Notes: generated from the letters alone by a model not told the origin. A DNA stretch of 64,000 nt from Collinsella sp. TF08-11AT (GCF_003437035.1 NZ_QSRL01000002.1:186001-250000); one strand, 5' to 3'; positions 25,886 through 35,439 are shown, numbered from the stretch's first letter. Numbers and translations: made by a program.

Positions 25886-27172
25886 ATGTCGGTCGATATA
25901 GCCACGTATGCCCACGATCTTGCCGTTGCCGCTAAGGCAGCGTCGGCCTCGCTTGCCACGGCGAGCGACGAGCAGCGCCAGGAGGCCGTGCGCGCCATGG
26001 CCGCAGCACTGCGCAACGGTGTCGACTCCATCGTTGCCGCCAACGAGCTCGATATGTCCGCCGCGCGCGATGCGGGGACCTCGGCGGGGCTCCTCGACCG
26101 TCTGCTGCTGACGCCCGAGCGCGTTGAGGGTATGGCCGCCGGCCTGGAGAAGCTCGCCGAGCTGCCCGATCCTGTCGGCCGCGTGCTCGACCACCGCGTG
26201 CTCGCAAGCGGCGTGGACCTCACCCGCGTGAGCGTGCCGTTGGGCCTGGTCGCCATGGTGTACGAGGCGCGCCCCAACGTGACGGCCGACGCCGCGGGCA
26301 TCTGCATCCGCACCGGCAACGCCTGCATTCTGCGCGGCGGCTCGCTGGCCTATCACTCGTGTGCCATGATTTCTGAGCTGCTGGCCGATGCGCTCGAGAC
26401 CAAGGGCTTCCCGCGCGAGGCTATCTCGATGATCGAGTCCACCGACCGCGAGGCCACCGGCGAGCTCATGAAGCTCCGCGGTATTGTCGATGTGCTCATT
26501 CCGCGTGGCGGTGCGGGCCTGATCCAGCGCTGCGTGCGCGAGTCGCTTGTGCCGGTGATCGAGACGGGCACAGGCAACTGCCACATCTACGTGCATGAAT
26601 CCGCCGATTTTGACAAGGCGCTCAACATTATCGTCAACGCTAAGACGCAGCGCGTGGGCGTGTGCAATGCCGCCGAGTCGCTGCTGGTCGACCGTGCCGT
26701 GGCGGATTCGTTTTTGCCGGCGGTCGTTGCCGTGCTGCACGACCACGGCGTGCTGATTCACGGCGACGAGGCCACGTGCGCCGCATGCGCTGCCGCCGGG
26801 CTTGCCGAGGGCGACGACTATGTAGCCGCGACTGAGGAGGACTGGGGCCGCGAGTATCTGGCGCTCGAGATGAGCGTGAAGGTCGTGGCGAACGAGGACG
26901 AAGCCATCGCGCACATCAACCGCTACGGCACCATGCACTCCGAGGCCATCGTTGCCGAGGACGAGGATGCCTGCGAGCGCTTCCTGGACGCGGTCGATGC
27001 CTCGGCCGTGTATGCCAACGCCAGCACGCGCTTCACCGACGGCGGCGAGTTTGGCCTGGGCGCCGAGATCGGCATCTCGACCCAAAAGCTCCACGCCCGC
27101 GGCCCCTTTGCCGCCGAGGCCCTCACTACCTACAAATACAAGCTCCGCGGCACCGGCCAGGTCCGTCCCTAA
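25886..27172 (+). CDS. proA: gamma-glutamyl phosphate reductase
   Basis: 428 aa. Aldehyde-dehydrogenase fold with family blocks VPLGLVAMVYEARPNVT, IPRGGAGLI and the catalytic-cysteine segment RVGVCNAAESLLVD (about residue 259). It reduces glutamyl 5-phosphate to glutamate semialdehyde with NADPH, the second proline step after ProB. ATG 25886 follows AGGAGAAAGG. It starts 112 bp from the divergent peptidase start, so the two share a promoter region. Confidence 0.95.
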   Translation: MSVDIATYAHDLAVAAKAASASLATASDEQRQEAVRAMAAALRNGVDSIVAANELDMSAARDAGTSAGLLDRLLLTPERVEGMAAGLEKLAELPDPVGRVLDHRVLASGVDLTRVSVPLGLVAMVYEARPNVTADAAGICIRTGNACILRGGSLAYHSCAMISELLADALETKGFPREAISMIESTDREATGELMKLRGIVDVLIPRGGAGLIQRCVRESLVPVIETGTGNCHIYVHESADFDKALNIIVNAKTQRVGVCNAAESLLVDRAVADSFLPAVVAVLHDHGVLIHGDEATCAACAAAGLAEGDDYVAATEEDWGREYLALEMSVKVVANEDEAIAHINRYGTMHSEAIVAEDEDACERFLDAVDASAVYANASTRFTDGGEFGLGAEIGISTQKLHARGPFAAEALTTYKYKLRGTGQVRP

Positions 27173-27189
27173 ACCTGTTGCAAACGAAA

Positions 27190-27226
27190 AACCACCACAA
27201 AGGCGCCTGTCCCCTTTGCGGTGGTT
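27190..27226. terminator. bidirectional hairpin, copy 1
   Basis: Arms AACCACCACAAAGG and CCTTTGCGGTGGTT (one mismatch) around a loop containing GCGCCTGTCC. Lies between proA and the convergent HD gene. An almost identical copy lies on the other side of the HD gene. Confidence 0.75.
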
Positions 27227-27243
27227 ATAGGTGGCGTGGGCGG

Positions 27244-27843
27244 TTAGGCCTGGAAGGTGTCGCGATCGGGAGCGAAGGATTGCATGGCCGCGATGGTACG
27301 GTCGAAGAGCTCGGGAAGCTCCCAGCCCAGCATCTCGGCGCCCTGCGAAATCACGTCACGCGCGCAGCCGGCGGCAAAGCGCTTGTCCTTGAACTTCTTC
27401 TTGAGCGACTTGGTCGTAAAGTCCATGACGCTCTTGCTCGGGCGCATGACGACGGCGGCTCCGATCAGGCCGGTGAGCTCGTCGCAGGCGAACAGTATCT
27501 TTTCCATCTGCAGTTCGGGCTTGGGCAGCGAGGTGTTGAAATCGGACGTGTGCGTCTGGATGGCGCGAATGAGCTCGGGAGAGGCGCCCTCGCCCTCGAG
27601 GATCTCGGCCGCATAGATGGTGTGGTTCATGGGGTCATCCTCATGCTCCTCCCAATCCAGGTCGTGCAGCAGGCCGACGATGCCCCAAAACTCCTCGTTC
27701 TCGGGGTCGAACTCGCGCGCAAAGTAGCGCATGGTGCCCTCGACCGTTTCGCCATGGGTGATGTGGAACGGGTCCTTGTTGTGCTCGTTGAGCAGTTCGA
27801 ACGCACGGTCGCGGGTGATTCCGGCGGTAAGTGGCTCTGCCAT
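27244..27843 (-). CDS. HD-domain hydrolase
   Basis: 199 aa. HITHGETV gives the first His and LLHDLDWEEHED the HD pair; THTSDFN follows. This is the compact HD fold of predicted metal-dependent phosphohydrolases (COG2316-like). The substrate is unknown; the family is often annotated as a nucleotide hydrolase. The gene is flanked on both sides by copies of the same hairpin, so it is an isolated transcription unit. Ribosome site AGGAG precedes the start. Confidence 0.8.
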   Translation of the reverse strand: MAEPLTAGITRDRAFELLNEHNKDPFHITHGETVEGTMRYFAREFDPENEEFWGIVGLLHDLDWEEHEDDPMNHTIYAAEILEGEGASPELIRAIQTHTSDFNTSLPKPELQMEKILFACDELTGLIGAAVVMRPSKSVMDFTTKSLKKKFKDKRFAAGCARDVISQGAEMLGWELPELFDRTIAAMQSFAPDRDTFQA

Positions 27844-27908
27844 AAGAGGCTCCTTGTGCTCGTAGGTATCGCTAAGAATGAATACTACTAGAACGACTAG
27901 AACGAAAA

Positions 27909-27945
27909 AACCACCACAAAGGTGCCTGTCCCCTTTGTGGTGGTT
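27909..27945. terminator. bidirectional hairpin, copy 2
   Basis: Perfect 14-bp arms AACCACCACAAAGG and CCTTTGTGGTGGTT, loop TGCCTGTCC, with A-run before and T-run after. It terminates the CarD-like gene and separates it from the HD gene promoter. Confidence 0.8.
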
Positions 27946-27960
27946 TTTGGCGCGGATGGG

Positions 27961-28446
27961 TTAGTTGAGGGCGGCTCGGGCTAGGCGGGCTTCGGCGTCC
28001 TCTTCGGTGACGCCCAGGGCCACGGCGAACTCCTCGATGGAGCGGCGCTTGGCCTCCTTGAGTACGCGCATGTAGTAAGAGCTGGGCTTTTTATCAGCTT
28101 CCTCGGCCTGGCGAATGCGGTGCATCATGGTCTTTGCCACGCGGACCGTCTCGGGCGCGCCCAGCTTGAGCTGCTGCTTAAAGTGCGTCTCCTCAAGCGA
28201 GCTGTTACGCTCGGTAAAGGTGTCGCACTCCAGCTCGTCATAGTGGCTCAGCAGGTGCTCGGCATCTTGCTGGGAGATGGCGGCATGCAAACGATCGGCC
28301 TGCGCCACGGGGTACATGAGGATCGTCTGCGCATGTCCCTGCTTGGTCTCGAGCAACAGCATGGGCTGCGGCGTGTCGTCCCTAAAACCGACGACGGTGC
28401 AGACTCCCTGACCCGGATGAATGACGTGTTGACCGATTGAGAACAT
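27961..28446 (-). CDS. CarD-like transcriptional regulator
   Basis: 161 aa. The N-terminus (MFSIGQHVIHPGQGVCTVVGF) is the RNA-polymerase-interacting Tudor-like domain of CarD/CdnL and TRCF. The C-terminal 100 residues are helical (VRVAKTMMHRIRQAEEADKKP, VLKEAKRRSIEEFAVALG), as in CarD. These proteins bind the RNA polymerase beta subunit and stabilise open promoters, especially for rRNA. The length matches. Transcribed alone, divergent from argS. Confidence 0.85.
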   Translation of the reverse strand: MFSIGQHVIHPGQGVCTVVGFRDDTPQPMLLLETKQGHAQTILMYPVAQADRLHAAISQQDAEHLLSHYDELECDTFTERNSSLEETHFKQQLKLGAPETVRVAKTMMHRIRQAEEADKKPSSYYMRVLKEAKRRSIEEFAVALGVTEEDAEARLARAALN

Positions 28447-28788
28447 GCTACCTCCAACTTATACGAATTTACGTATGTCTAGAATAACACGCTGACGTGC
28501 GCAAACCCTTACTTTATGCAGGAAAAGCACACAATTCTGATAGGTAAGAGTATTCGATAACAGACGCAGCTCATTCACACCTTTATGCATTTTCAACGCC
28601 TGCATAATCTGCAGGCAGACCGGCATCTTTGAGTGACTCCATGCAAGCTGTAGTCATTTTTGTGCATATGCAATATCTATTAGCTTTACCCTGCGACAGT
28701 GCCCGTCGCTTGTGATAGAGTGCTACAAACTCTGGCTTTTGCCCTACGAGTGACCAAGAGCTCGGGGGCTTTAACACAAGGAGGATCT
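28447..28788. other. 342-bp divergent promoter region, carD-like / argS
   Basis: No gene seen. A possible argS promoter is GCGACA (28693-28698), a 17-nt spacer and TAGAGT (28716-28721). Several TGCAT-type words occur (for example GTGCATATGCA near 28664), which might be operator half-sites, but no clear arginine-repressor box or T-box is visible. Confidence 0.4.
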
Positions 28789-30642
28789 ATGCCCGAGAAG
28801 ATTGAAGAGCTGGTACGCGCTGCGCTTGCTGCGGCCCAGGAGGCCGGCGACCTTTCCGCATTTGAACTTGACGATTGCGCTATCGAGCGACCGGCTGACA
28901 CTTCTCATGGCGAGTGGACCTCTACCATGGCCCTGAAGTCCGCCAAGCTGGCCCACTGCGCCCCGCGCAAGATCGCCGAGGTCATCGTTGCCCATATGCC
29001 CGAGGACCCCGCGATCGAGAAGGTCGAGATCGCAGGCCCCGGCTTCATCAACTTCTACCTCTCCGTTGCCGTCAAGAATGCCATCTTTGGCGAGGCTCGC
29101 GAGAAGGGCATGGACTTCGCTAAGTCCAACGTCGGTGGTGGCCTGAAGACCCAGGTCGAGTTCGTTTCCGCCAACCCCGTCGGCCCCATGCACATCGGCC
29201 ACGGCCGCTGGGCCGCGCTGGGCGATTCGCTCTGCCGCGTTATGGACCACGCCGGCTATGAGATCCAGCGTGAGTTCTACATCAATGACCACGGCTCTCA
29301 GATGAACACCTTCGGCAACTCCATCAGCACGCGCTATATGCAGCTTGCCGACATCATCGCCAAGCAGGGCGTTGATATCGACGAGGCTCACAAGCTGCTG
29401 ATCGCCGACCGTGACGCCTTTGTTGCCGACGAGAACGACGAGCACCCCGAGACCCATCCGTATCAGGACAACTTTGCCGAGACCTTGGGCAAGGACTCTT
29501 ACGGCGGCGACTACATCATCGACGAGGCCGCCGAGTTCTGGCGCACCGACGGCGACAAGTGGGTCGACGCCGATCCGCAGGAGCGTATGGAGAGCTTCCG
29601 TGAGCGCGGCTATGTAAAGATGGTCGACAACATGCGCGACCTCTGCCACGCCGTCAACTGCGACTTTGATCGTTGGTACTCCGAGCGCTCGCTGTACGTG
29701 AAGGACACCGAGGGCGAGACCGCCGGCACCTCTGCCGTCGACCGCGCTTTTGAGAAGCTCGACAAGATGGGCTACCTCTACACCAAGGACGGCGCCCTGT
29801 GGTTCCGTTCCACCGACCTGGGCGACGACAAGGACCGCGTCCTGATCAAGTCCGACGGCGAGTACACCTACTTCGCCTCCGATGTTGCCTATCACTGGGA
29901 TAAGTTCCAGCGCGTCGATCACGTCATCGACATCTGGGGCGCCGACCACCACGGTTACATCGAGCGCGTCCGCTGCGTCTGCGACGCTCTGGGTTACCCC
30001 GGCAAGTTCGAGGTTCTACTGGGCCAGCTCGTCAACCTGCTGCGTAACGGCAAGCCCGTCCGTATGTCCAAGCGCAAGGGCACCATGGTGACCCTGCAGG
30101 AGCTCGTCGACGAGGTCGGCTCCGATGCCGCTCGCTACACGCTCATCTCCAAGAGCTCCAACCAGATGGTCGACTTCGATATCGAGGCCGTCAAGAAGCG
30201 CGACAACTCCAACCCGGTCTATTACGTGCAGTATGCTCATGCCCGCGTGTGCTCCATCCTGCGCCGTGCCGCCGACGTAACGCCTGAGCAGGCCGACGAG
30301 ATGGGCATGAAGGCCGTTGCCGCCAAGGCCATCGGTGAGAACGTCGATTACTCGCTGCTGACCGACCCGACCGAGCTCGCCCTTTCGCGCAAGCTCAACG
30401 AGCTCACCGACCTGATCGCCAGCTGCGCTCGCGATCGCGCCCCGTTCCGTCTGACCCACTTTGCCGAGGAACTCGCCGGTGACTTCCACAGCTTCTACGC
30501 TGCCTGCCAGGTGCTGCCGAGCGAGGGCCGTCCCGTCGACCCCGAGCTTTCGCGTGCCCGTCTGGCCGCTTGCGATGCCGTCCGCGTGACGCTCGCCCTG
30601 GTGCTCACCCTCGTTGGCGTTTCCGCGCCCGAGCAGATGTAA
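28789..30642 (+). CDS. argS: arginyl-tRNA synthetase
   Basis: 617 aa. N-terminal Add-1 domain, HIGH-class signature HIGHGR (about 135-140), KMSKS-like MSKRKG (about 426-431) and the class Ia C-terminal anticodon-binding domain. It charges tRNA-Arg in the cytoplasm. The ATG at 28789 follows a strong AGGAGG; an upstream in-frame ATG at 28699 overlaps the presumed promoter and is rejected. Confidence 0.97.
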   Translation: MPEKIEELVRAALAAAQEAGDLSAFELDDCAIERPADTSHGEWTSTMALKSAKLAHCAPRKIAEVIVAHMPEDPAIEKVEIAGPGFINFYLSVAVKNAIFGEAREKGMDFAKSNVGGGLKTQVEFVSANPVGPMHIGHGRWAALGDSLCRVMDHAGYEIQREFYINDHGSQMNTFGNSISTRYMQLADIIAKQGVDIDEAHKLLIADRDAFVADENDEHPETHPYQDNFAETLGKDSYGGDYIIDEAAEFWRTDGDKWVDADPQERMESFRERGYVKMVDNMRDLCHAVNCDFDRWYSERSLYVKDTEGETAGTSAVDRAFEKLDKMGYLYTKDGALWFRSTDLGDDKDRVLIKSDGEYTYFASDVAYHWDKFQRVDHVIDIWGADHHGYIERVRCVCDALGYPGKFEVLLGQLVNLLRNGKPVRMSKRKGTMVTLQELVDEVGSDAARYTLISKSSNQMVDFDIEAVKKRDNSNPVYYVQYAHARVCSILRRAADVTPEQADEMGMKAVAAKAIGENVDYSLLTDPTELALSRKLNELTDLIASCARDRAPFRLTHFAEELAGDFHSFYAACQVLPSEGRPVDPELSRARLAACDAVRVTLALVLTLVGVSAPEQM

Positions 30643-30688
30643 TCTGCGGGTCATTTGACCGTGTAGGTTTGGTTTAACTGAGCCCTAT

Positions 30689-30721
30689 AAGCCCGATCTC
30701 CCACGGAGGTCGGGCTTTTTT
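30689..30721 (+). terminator. argS terminator
   Basis: GCCCGATCTCC and GGAGGTCGGGC form the stem, followed by seven T. Confidence 0.85.
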
Positions 30722-30766
30722 CGCAAATGCCGACGTATTGACGAATTTGGAACTGCTGGAAATACG

Positions 30767-30916
30767 AAACTATGCCGGTTTACTACGATGAATTGAGAAT
30801 TTCCAACCACGCCGGCTTTTCGCAAAAAAGCGCAAGGCATCTACCTGCGGTTTTAGTTCAACCGGTTTCGGAGTAGTCGCGGTTGAGCGATTCATCGTAG
30901 TAAACCGCCATAGTTT
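30767..30916. repeat. 150-bp inverted-repeat element
   Basis: Left arm 30767-30793 (AAACTATGCCGGTTTACTAC...) and right arm 30890-30916 match at 26 of 27 positions as inverted copies, with 96 bp between. The interior has no gene and contains smaller self-complementary pieces such as CGCAAAAAAGCG. It looks like a miniature mobile element or a large hairpin in the argS-rho gap. Confidence 0.65.
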
Positions 30917-31000
30917 TGGCGGAGGCGGTCGGATTTGTGGGCGGTAAACCAAAGAGTATCCCTTTTGACTAGTCGTTTATGAACGTCCCCGATGACTAAG

Positions 31001-31028
31001 TTGCAGGTGACGGCGGTTGTGTTACACT
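31001..31028 (+). promoter_or_regulatory. rho promoter
   Basis: TTGCAG (31001-31006), 16-nt spacer, TACACT (31023-31028). It leaves a leader of about 135 nt before the rho start, long enough for Rho autoregulation as known in other bacteria. Confidence 0.55.
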
Positions 31029-31171
31029 AACGCTGCGTAGTTGACGCAATCATCTCGATACAGATCAATGATGTCCGTCGTTTTGAACGGAACTAGACTG
31101 TTTAGCCGCCCTGAAGGTTTATGCAGGGAGCATGTGATCACAGGGCTTGAAAAGAAAGTTGAGCAAACACT

Positions 31172-33718
31172 GTGTCTGATCAACAGCAAGAAAACGAAAT
31201 AACGACGACGCAAGCCGCTCCCGCTGCACCGGTTGCGTCGGACCAGGTCGCGGCGCCCGCGCAAGCCTCGGCTCCCGAGACGCCTAAGGCTGCTTCGACG
31301 CCTGCGCCTGCAACTGGTGAGGAGGCTGCTCCGGCAAAGCCCATGCGTACGCGCCGCACGGCCAAGCCTACCGCTGACGGCGAGGAGGTCACCAAGCCCA
31401 AGCGCCGTACCACGCGCACGACGCGCGTCAAGCGCACCGTTGCAGCTGACTCCTCGGCGCCGATTTCCGATGAGGTCGCGCAGGCACGTGCGTTGGCGCA
31501 GATTAGCGAGGCTCAGGTGGTGCGCGCCCGCCGTCGTGCTGCCGAGCGCGAGGCCGCGGCTCTGACCGAGCTTGCAGCTCCGTCTGTGCCCGAGACGCCT
31601 GCCGCCACCGAGACCCCTGTCGCCGACCAGCCGACCGAGAAGCCGGTACCGCGCACACGCCGCCGCACGGCTGCTAAGGCCGAGCAGGTTGCTGAACAGG
31701 TAACCCCCGAGCTCACTGAGGCTTCGGTCCGTTCCGCGGCAGGGGAGGGCACATCGCCTGTTGAGCCCGCTGTGCCTGTCGAGGCCAGCGAAGTTCCCGT
31801 TGTCGATCCGGCTTTGCGCCCGCACCGTCGCGGTCGCAAGCCCAAGGCCTTTGTCGAGGCAGAGAAGGCCGCAGCAGCAGCCGCCGCCGCTCGGGATGCT
31901 GCGGCGACCGCCGAGTCTGCAACCGCTGCCGATGCACCCGTCCAGGATGCTACGACTTCCGAGGCCGCTCCCGCCGATGCCGAGCCCGCCGACGTCCGTC
32001 CCGGTCGCAGCCGTCGTACTGCTGCTAAGCGCACGTCCAAGGCCAAGGCTGCCAAGAAGGGTGCGTCCGAGGATTCTGCCGAGACGACCGCCGATGCGTC
32101 GACTGATGTCGCCAAGGCCCAGGACGTCGAACAGCTTGCGTCCGAGAAGCCCAAGCGCGGTCGTAAGAAGTCCGTTAAGGCCAAGGCGTCCGAGCAGCAG
32201 GATGTCGAAGCGCAGGTTGATTCTGGCGCCGAGGCCAATGACGCCGCCGCGGCCAATGTTGGCACCGCCGCAACCGATGGTGCCGCCCCCGCTGAGGGCG
32301 AAGACGGCACTCGTCCCAACCGTCGCCAGCACAAGCGCAACGACGAGCGCAACGAGCGTAAGGACGACCGCAACAACGACCGTCGCAACCGCCAGCGCGA
32401 TCGCAAACAGCGCAACAAGGAGCGTAATGCCGCTCCCACCGAGCCCACGCTTTCGCGCGAGGAACTCGCGGCCATGAAGGTCGCTGAGCTGCGCGAGAAG
32501 GCTAAGGAGTTCGAGATCGAGACGACCGGCAAGAAGAAGGCCGAGCTCGTCGAGGAAATCTACGTCACCGCTGCGAAGGCCGAGGGCTTCCGCGACATCA
32601 AGGGCATTCTGCAGATTCGCCCGGACAGCTCCGGCATCATCCACGCCCATGGCTACATGAAGTCCAACGACGACGCCTTCGTGCCCGCCTACCTCATCCG
32701 CTCCGCGCGCCTGCGCACGGGCGACGTCATCGAGGGCTCGCTGCGTCCTTCGCGCGGCGGCGACAAGCGCGCCGGCCTCGCCAAAATCACGACCGTCAAC
32801 GGTCTGGACCCCGAGCAGATTCGCAACCGTCCCAAGTTCGGCGACCTCACCCCGGTCTATCCCAACGAGCCGCTGCGCATGGAGCACGGCAAGGATTCCA
32901 TCACCGGTCGCGCCATCGACATCGTGTCGCCGATTGGCAAGGGCCAGCGCGGCCTGATCGTGTCCCCGCCCAAGGCCGGCAAGACCACGATCCTCAAGAA
33001 GATCTGCCAGTCTATCTCGATTAACAACCCCGAGGTGCACCTCATCTGCCTGCTCGTCGACGAGCGCCCCGAAGAGGTCACCGATATGCAGCGTTCCATC
33101 AAGGGTGAGGTTGTGGCGTCGACCTTCGATATGCCTGCCGACAACCACACCCGCGTGGCAGAGCTCGTCATCGAGCGCGCCAAGCGCATCGTGGAGCTGG
33201 GTGGCGACGTCGTGGTGGTGCTCGACTCCATCACGCGTCTTGCCCGTGCCTACAACTTGGCGGCGCCCGCCTCAGGCCGCATCCTTTCGGGCGGCGTCGA
33301 TTCGGCGGCCCTGTATCCGCCCAAGCGCTTCCTAGGCGCAGCCCGCAATATCGAGAACGGTGGCTCGCTCACCATCCTGGCCTCTGCCCTCATCGACACC
33401 GGTTCCAAGATGGACGAGGTCATTTTCGAGGAGTTCAAGGGCACCGGCAACATGGAGCTTAAGCTCGACCGCGACCTGGCCGACCGCCGCATCTTCCCGG
33501 CTATCGACCCCGTTGCCTCCGGTACGCGTAACGAGGACCTGTTGGTCGACGAGCAGATGCGCCCGTTTGTCTTTGGTCTGCGTCGCATTCTTGCCGGCAT
33601 GAACAACACCGAGCGCGCGGCCGCATCGTTTATCAAGGGTCTTAAGGGCACCAACACCAACCAGGAGTTCCTGGTGCGTTCGGCCAAAAAACACAGCGAC
33701 TACGAGCAGACGTTCTAG
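31172..33718 (+). CDS. rho: transcription termination factor Rho with very long N-terminal extension
   Basis: 848 aa, about twice the E. coli protein. Residues about 1-430 are disordered and rich in Ala, Pro, Glu, Lys and Arg, with basic patches (TRRTAKP, RGRKPKA) and an Arg/Asn/Asp-rich segment near 390-415. The normal Rho then begins: N-terminal LAAMKVAELREKAKEF, an RNA-binding cold-shock domain, Walker A PPKAGKTT at about 600, and the hexameric ATPase core to the end. Rho ends transcripts by RNA translocation. Extensions of this kind occur in actinobacterial Rho and may add RNA binding or condensate formation. Start GTG 31172 has only a weak ribosome site. Confidence 0.95.
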   Translation: MSDQQQENEITTTQAAPAAPVASDQVAAPAQASAPETPKAASTPAPATGEEAAPAKPMRTRRTAKPTADGEEVTKPKRRTTRTTRVKRTVAADSSAPISDEVAQARALAQISEAQVVRARRRAAEREAAALTELAAPSVPETPAATETPVADQPTEKPVPRTRRRTAAKAEQVAEQVTPELTEASVRSAAGEGTSPVEPAVPVEASEVPVVDPALRPHRRGRKPKAFVEAEKAAAAAAAARDAAATAESATAADAPVQDATTSEAAPADAEPADVRPGRSRRTAAKRTSKAKAAKKGASEDSAETTADASTDVAKAQDVEQLASEKPKRGRKKSVKAKASEQQDVEAQVDSGAEANDAAAANVGTAATDGAAPAEGEDGTRPNRRQHKRNDERNERKDDRNNDRRNRQRDRKQRNKERNAAPTEPTLSREELAAMKVAELREKAKEFEIETTGKKKAELVEEIYVTAAKAEGFRDIKGILQIRPDSSGIIHAHGYMKSNDDAFVPAYLIRSARLRTGDVIEGSLRPSRGGDKRAGLAKITTVNGLDPEQIRNRPKFGDLTPVYPNEPLRMEHGKDSITGRAIDIVSPIGKGQRGLIVSPPKAGKTTILKKICQSISINNPEVHLICLLVDERPEEVTDMQRSIKGEVVASTFDMPADNHTRVAELVIERAKRIVELGGDVVVVLDSITRLARAYNLAAPASGRILSGGVDSAALYPPKRFLGAARNIENGGSLTILASALIDTGSKMDEVIFEEFKGTGNMELKLDRDLADRRIFPAIDPVASGTRNEDLLVDEQMRPFVFGLRRILAGMNNTERAAASFIKGLKGTNTNQEFLVRSAKKHSDYEQTF

Positions 33719-34031
33719 GTTGTCATCCACGCGCAGCGATAGTCATCAATGCGATAAAGGGTCGGGGCTTTGAGCCTCGGCCCTTTTCCATAGCGCCGCT
33801 CCGCGCTTATTTTTGACCGTAAGACCGACGAGCAGCAGGTTTCCCGTTTCAATCCGACATCGTCGCTTGCAATCGACAGGGCGGTTTCGCATAATAGCTT
33901 TTAAGCTTCGCGACGGAAAACGCAGATGAAACGAACCATATACCGTTGCTTTGGGGCATAGCCCCGCTTCATCTTCTCTCGCGCAGCCAACTGAATGATG
34001 CGATTTGGGTGCTGGAAGATGGGGAGAGCTC

Positions 34032-35432
34032 ATGGCTTCTTCTGATGCAACACAACGAGCAGTCCTTGCCGGACTTTCGTGCGGGATCGGCCTTGCCGCT
34101 CCCGTGGTTATGTATGCCGCGACGCTGCCGTTTTCGTCGGTGAACGAGACGGTCGTGGCGGGTGCGGTTCCCTTCGCCGTGGGCGCGGTGGCGGGCGTGG
34201 GCATCTATGCCGCCTCGCTGGGTATCTCCGAGTATCGTGCGCAGCGTGAAGAGCGTCTGTTCCAGCCCGATGCCATGGGCGGTGCCGCCAATCTCAATCA
34301 GCATCAAAGCGAGTTCAAGACCGCCTCGATTCCAGCTCAGCAGCAGGATGCGACTCCTTACGCTGCGACTTCTGCTTCTCAGGCTCAGTCGGAGCAGTCT
34401 ACCTCGGCATTCCTTTCCGGCCTGACCGGTGCGTTCCAGCGCCGTCATGCCGATGATGGTGTCCCTACCATCGCTCGAGCCGCAGATGCTATGGACGAGG
34501 ACGAGGCTTGGTCTATGATCGACAGTATGCTCGACGACGATTCGCCGGTGAGCTGCGACCCTGCACACTCGCGCGACGTCTATCAAGTCGCCATCGACGA
34601 GCTCACCAACGGCGGGCAGTCCGGTTCCTTCAATCGCGACGACATCGCCGCCGCGGCACGCGCCGTGTCTGGCTCCCAGGCCGCCCCTGCGGGCAGCACG
34701 GCGGCTTTCGTGGCACTCGTCGCCAACGCGGCAGCCAATAACGCCTACAGCGCTACCTCGGCGGACGCGAACGCTTCTGCCGATAATTCGTACGTTGATG
34801 AAGCCATGACCGCGGACGAGGAGGCCGTTGCCGCCCGCCGCGCCGCCGAAAGCTCGCTTTGGGGCGCTCCTGCCCAGCAGCAGGCGGCTGAGGCTGCGCC
34901 GTACAACGCAAACCTCGCCAGCATGCCTATCATCTCCGGTGTCGCGGACATCGATCTCGATGACCTCGATGAGCCTGCAGCCATCACCGCATCGATTGAT
35001 GCCCAAGATCGCATCGACACCGGCGACCTTCCGGACGCCTCGCTCGAGGTTGATGTCCCCATGGCCGATTGCACGGGCCACGAGGACATGTGGGCCGCCG
35101 CCACCGCGATTCTGGATGAGGTTGACGAGTCCGCTCCTGTTGTAGCGCCCGCTCCCGTCGCTGCCCCTCAGCCTGCTGCCCCCGCCTATGTTGGCCGTCA
35201 CAGCGCTGTGTTCCCCGAGGATACTGCCCGCATCTCGCGTGAGAGCATCGAGCGAGCCGAGGCTATTGCCGCCGGCATTATGGAAAATCGTCGTCACGAG
35301 CGCGTCAATCAGATCCTCGAGGAAGAGATCGAGCGCCTGCAGTCCTCTACCGCCAAGCGTACGGGCCGTGCCTATCTGAGCGTTATCGAGGGCGGTACCG
35401 CCAGCTTCGCGCCGCTCCGCGCGGAGGCATAA
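34032..35432 (+). CDS. acidic Ala-rich membrane protein, unknown
   Basis: 466 aa. Two hydrophobic helices near the N-terminus (about 12-32 and 45-65) are followed by about 390 residues of acidic, Ala/Ser/Gln-rich sequence of low complexity with short ordered-looking patches (DEAWSMIDSMLDDDSP, DVYQVAIDELTNGG). The last 60 residues, RISRESIERAEAIAAGIMENRR, look helical. Not recognised. ATG 34032 follows GGGGAG. It is followed within 8 bp by the VanZ-like gene, so the two are probably co-transcribed. Confidence 0.75.
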   Translation: MASSDATQRAVLAGLSCGIGLAAPVVMYAATLPFSSVNETVVAGAVPFAVGAVAGVGIYAASLGISEYRAQREERLFQPDAMGGAANLNQHQSEFKTASIPAQQQDATPYAATSASQAQSEQSTSAFLSGLTGAFQRRHADDGVPTIARAADAMDEDEAWSMIDSMLDDDSPVSCDPAHSRDVYQVAIDELTNGGQSGSFNRDDIAAAARAVSGSQAAPAGSTAAFVALVANAAANNAYSATSADANASADNSYVDEAMTADEEAVAARRAAESSLWGAPAQQQAAEAAPYNANLASMPIISGVADIDLDDLDEPAAITASIDAQDRIDTGDLPDASLEVDVPMADCTGHEDMWAAATAILDEVDESAPVVAPAPVAAPQPAAPAYVGRHSAVFPEDTARISRESIERAEAIAAGIMENRRHERVNQILEEEIERLQSSTAKRTGRAYLSVIEGGTASFAPLRAEA

Positions 35433-35439
35433 CTTCTGC

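Noticed and set aside
25292..27094. 600-codon minus-strand frame overlapping the peptidase and proA
   Set aside because: Frame-shifted shadow; the known genes explain both halves.
28771..29952. Long minus-strand frame opposite argS
   Set aside because: Shadow of a strongly biased coding strand; Val/Gly/Asp-rich translation without motifs.
30770..30952. 60-codon minus-strand frame in the argS-rho gap
   Set aside because: It lies within and just beyond the inverted-repeat element, has no ribosome site and no motif.
31022..33148. 708-codon minus-strand frame opposite rho
   Set aside because: Low-complexity Gly/Leu/Arg shadow of the repetitive rho extension.
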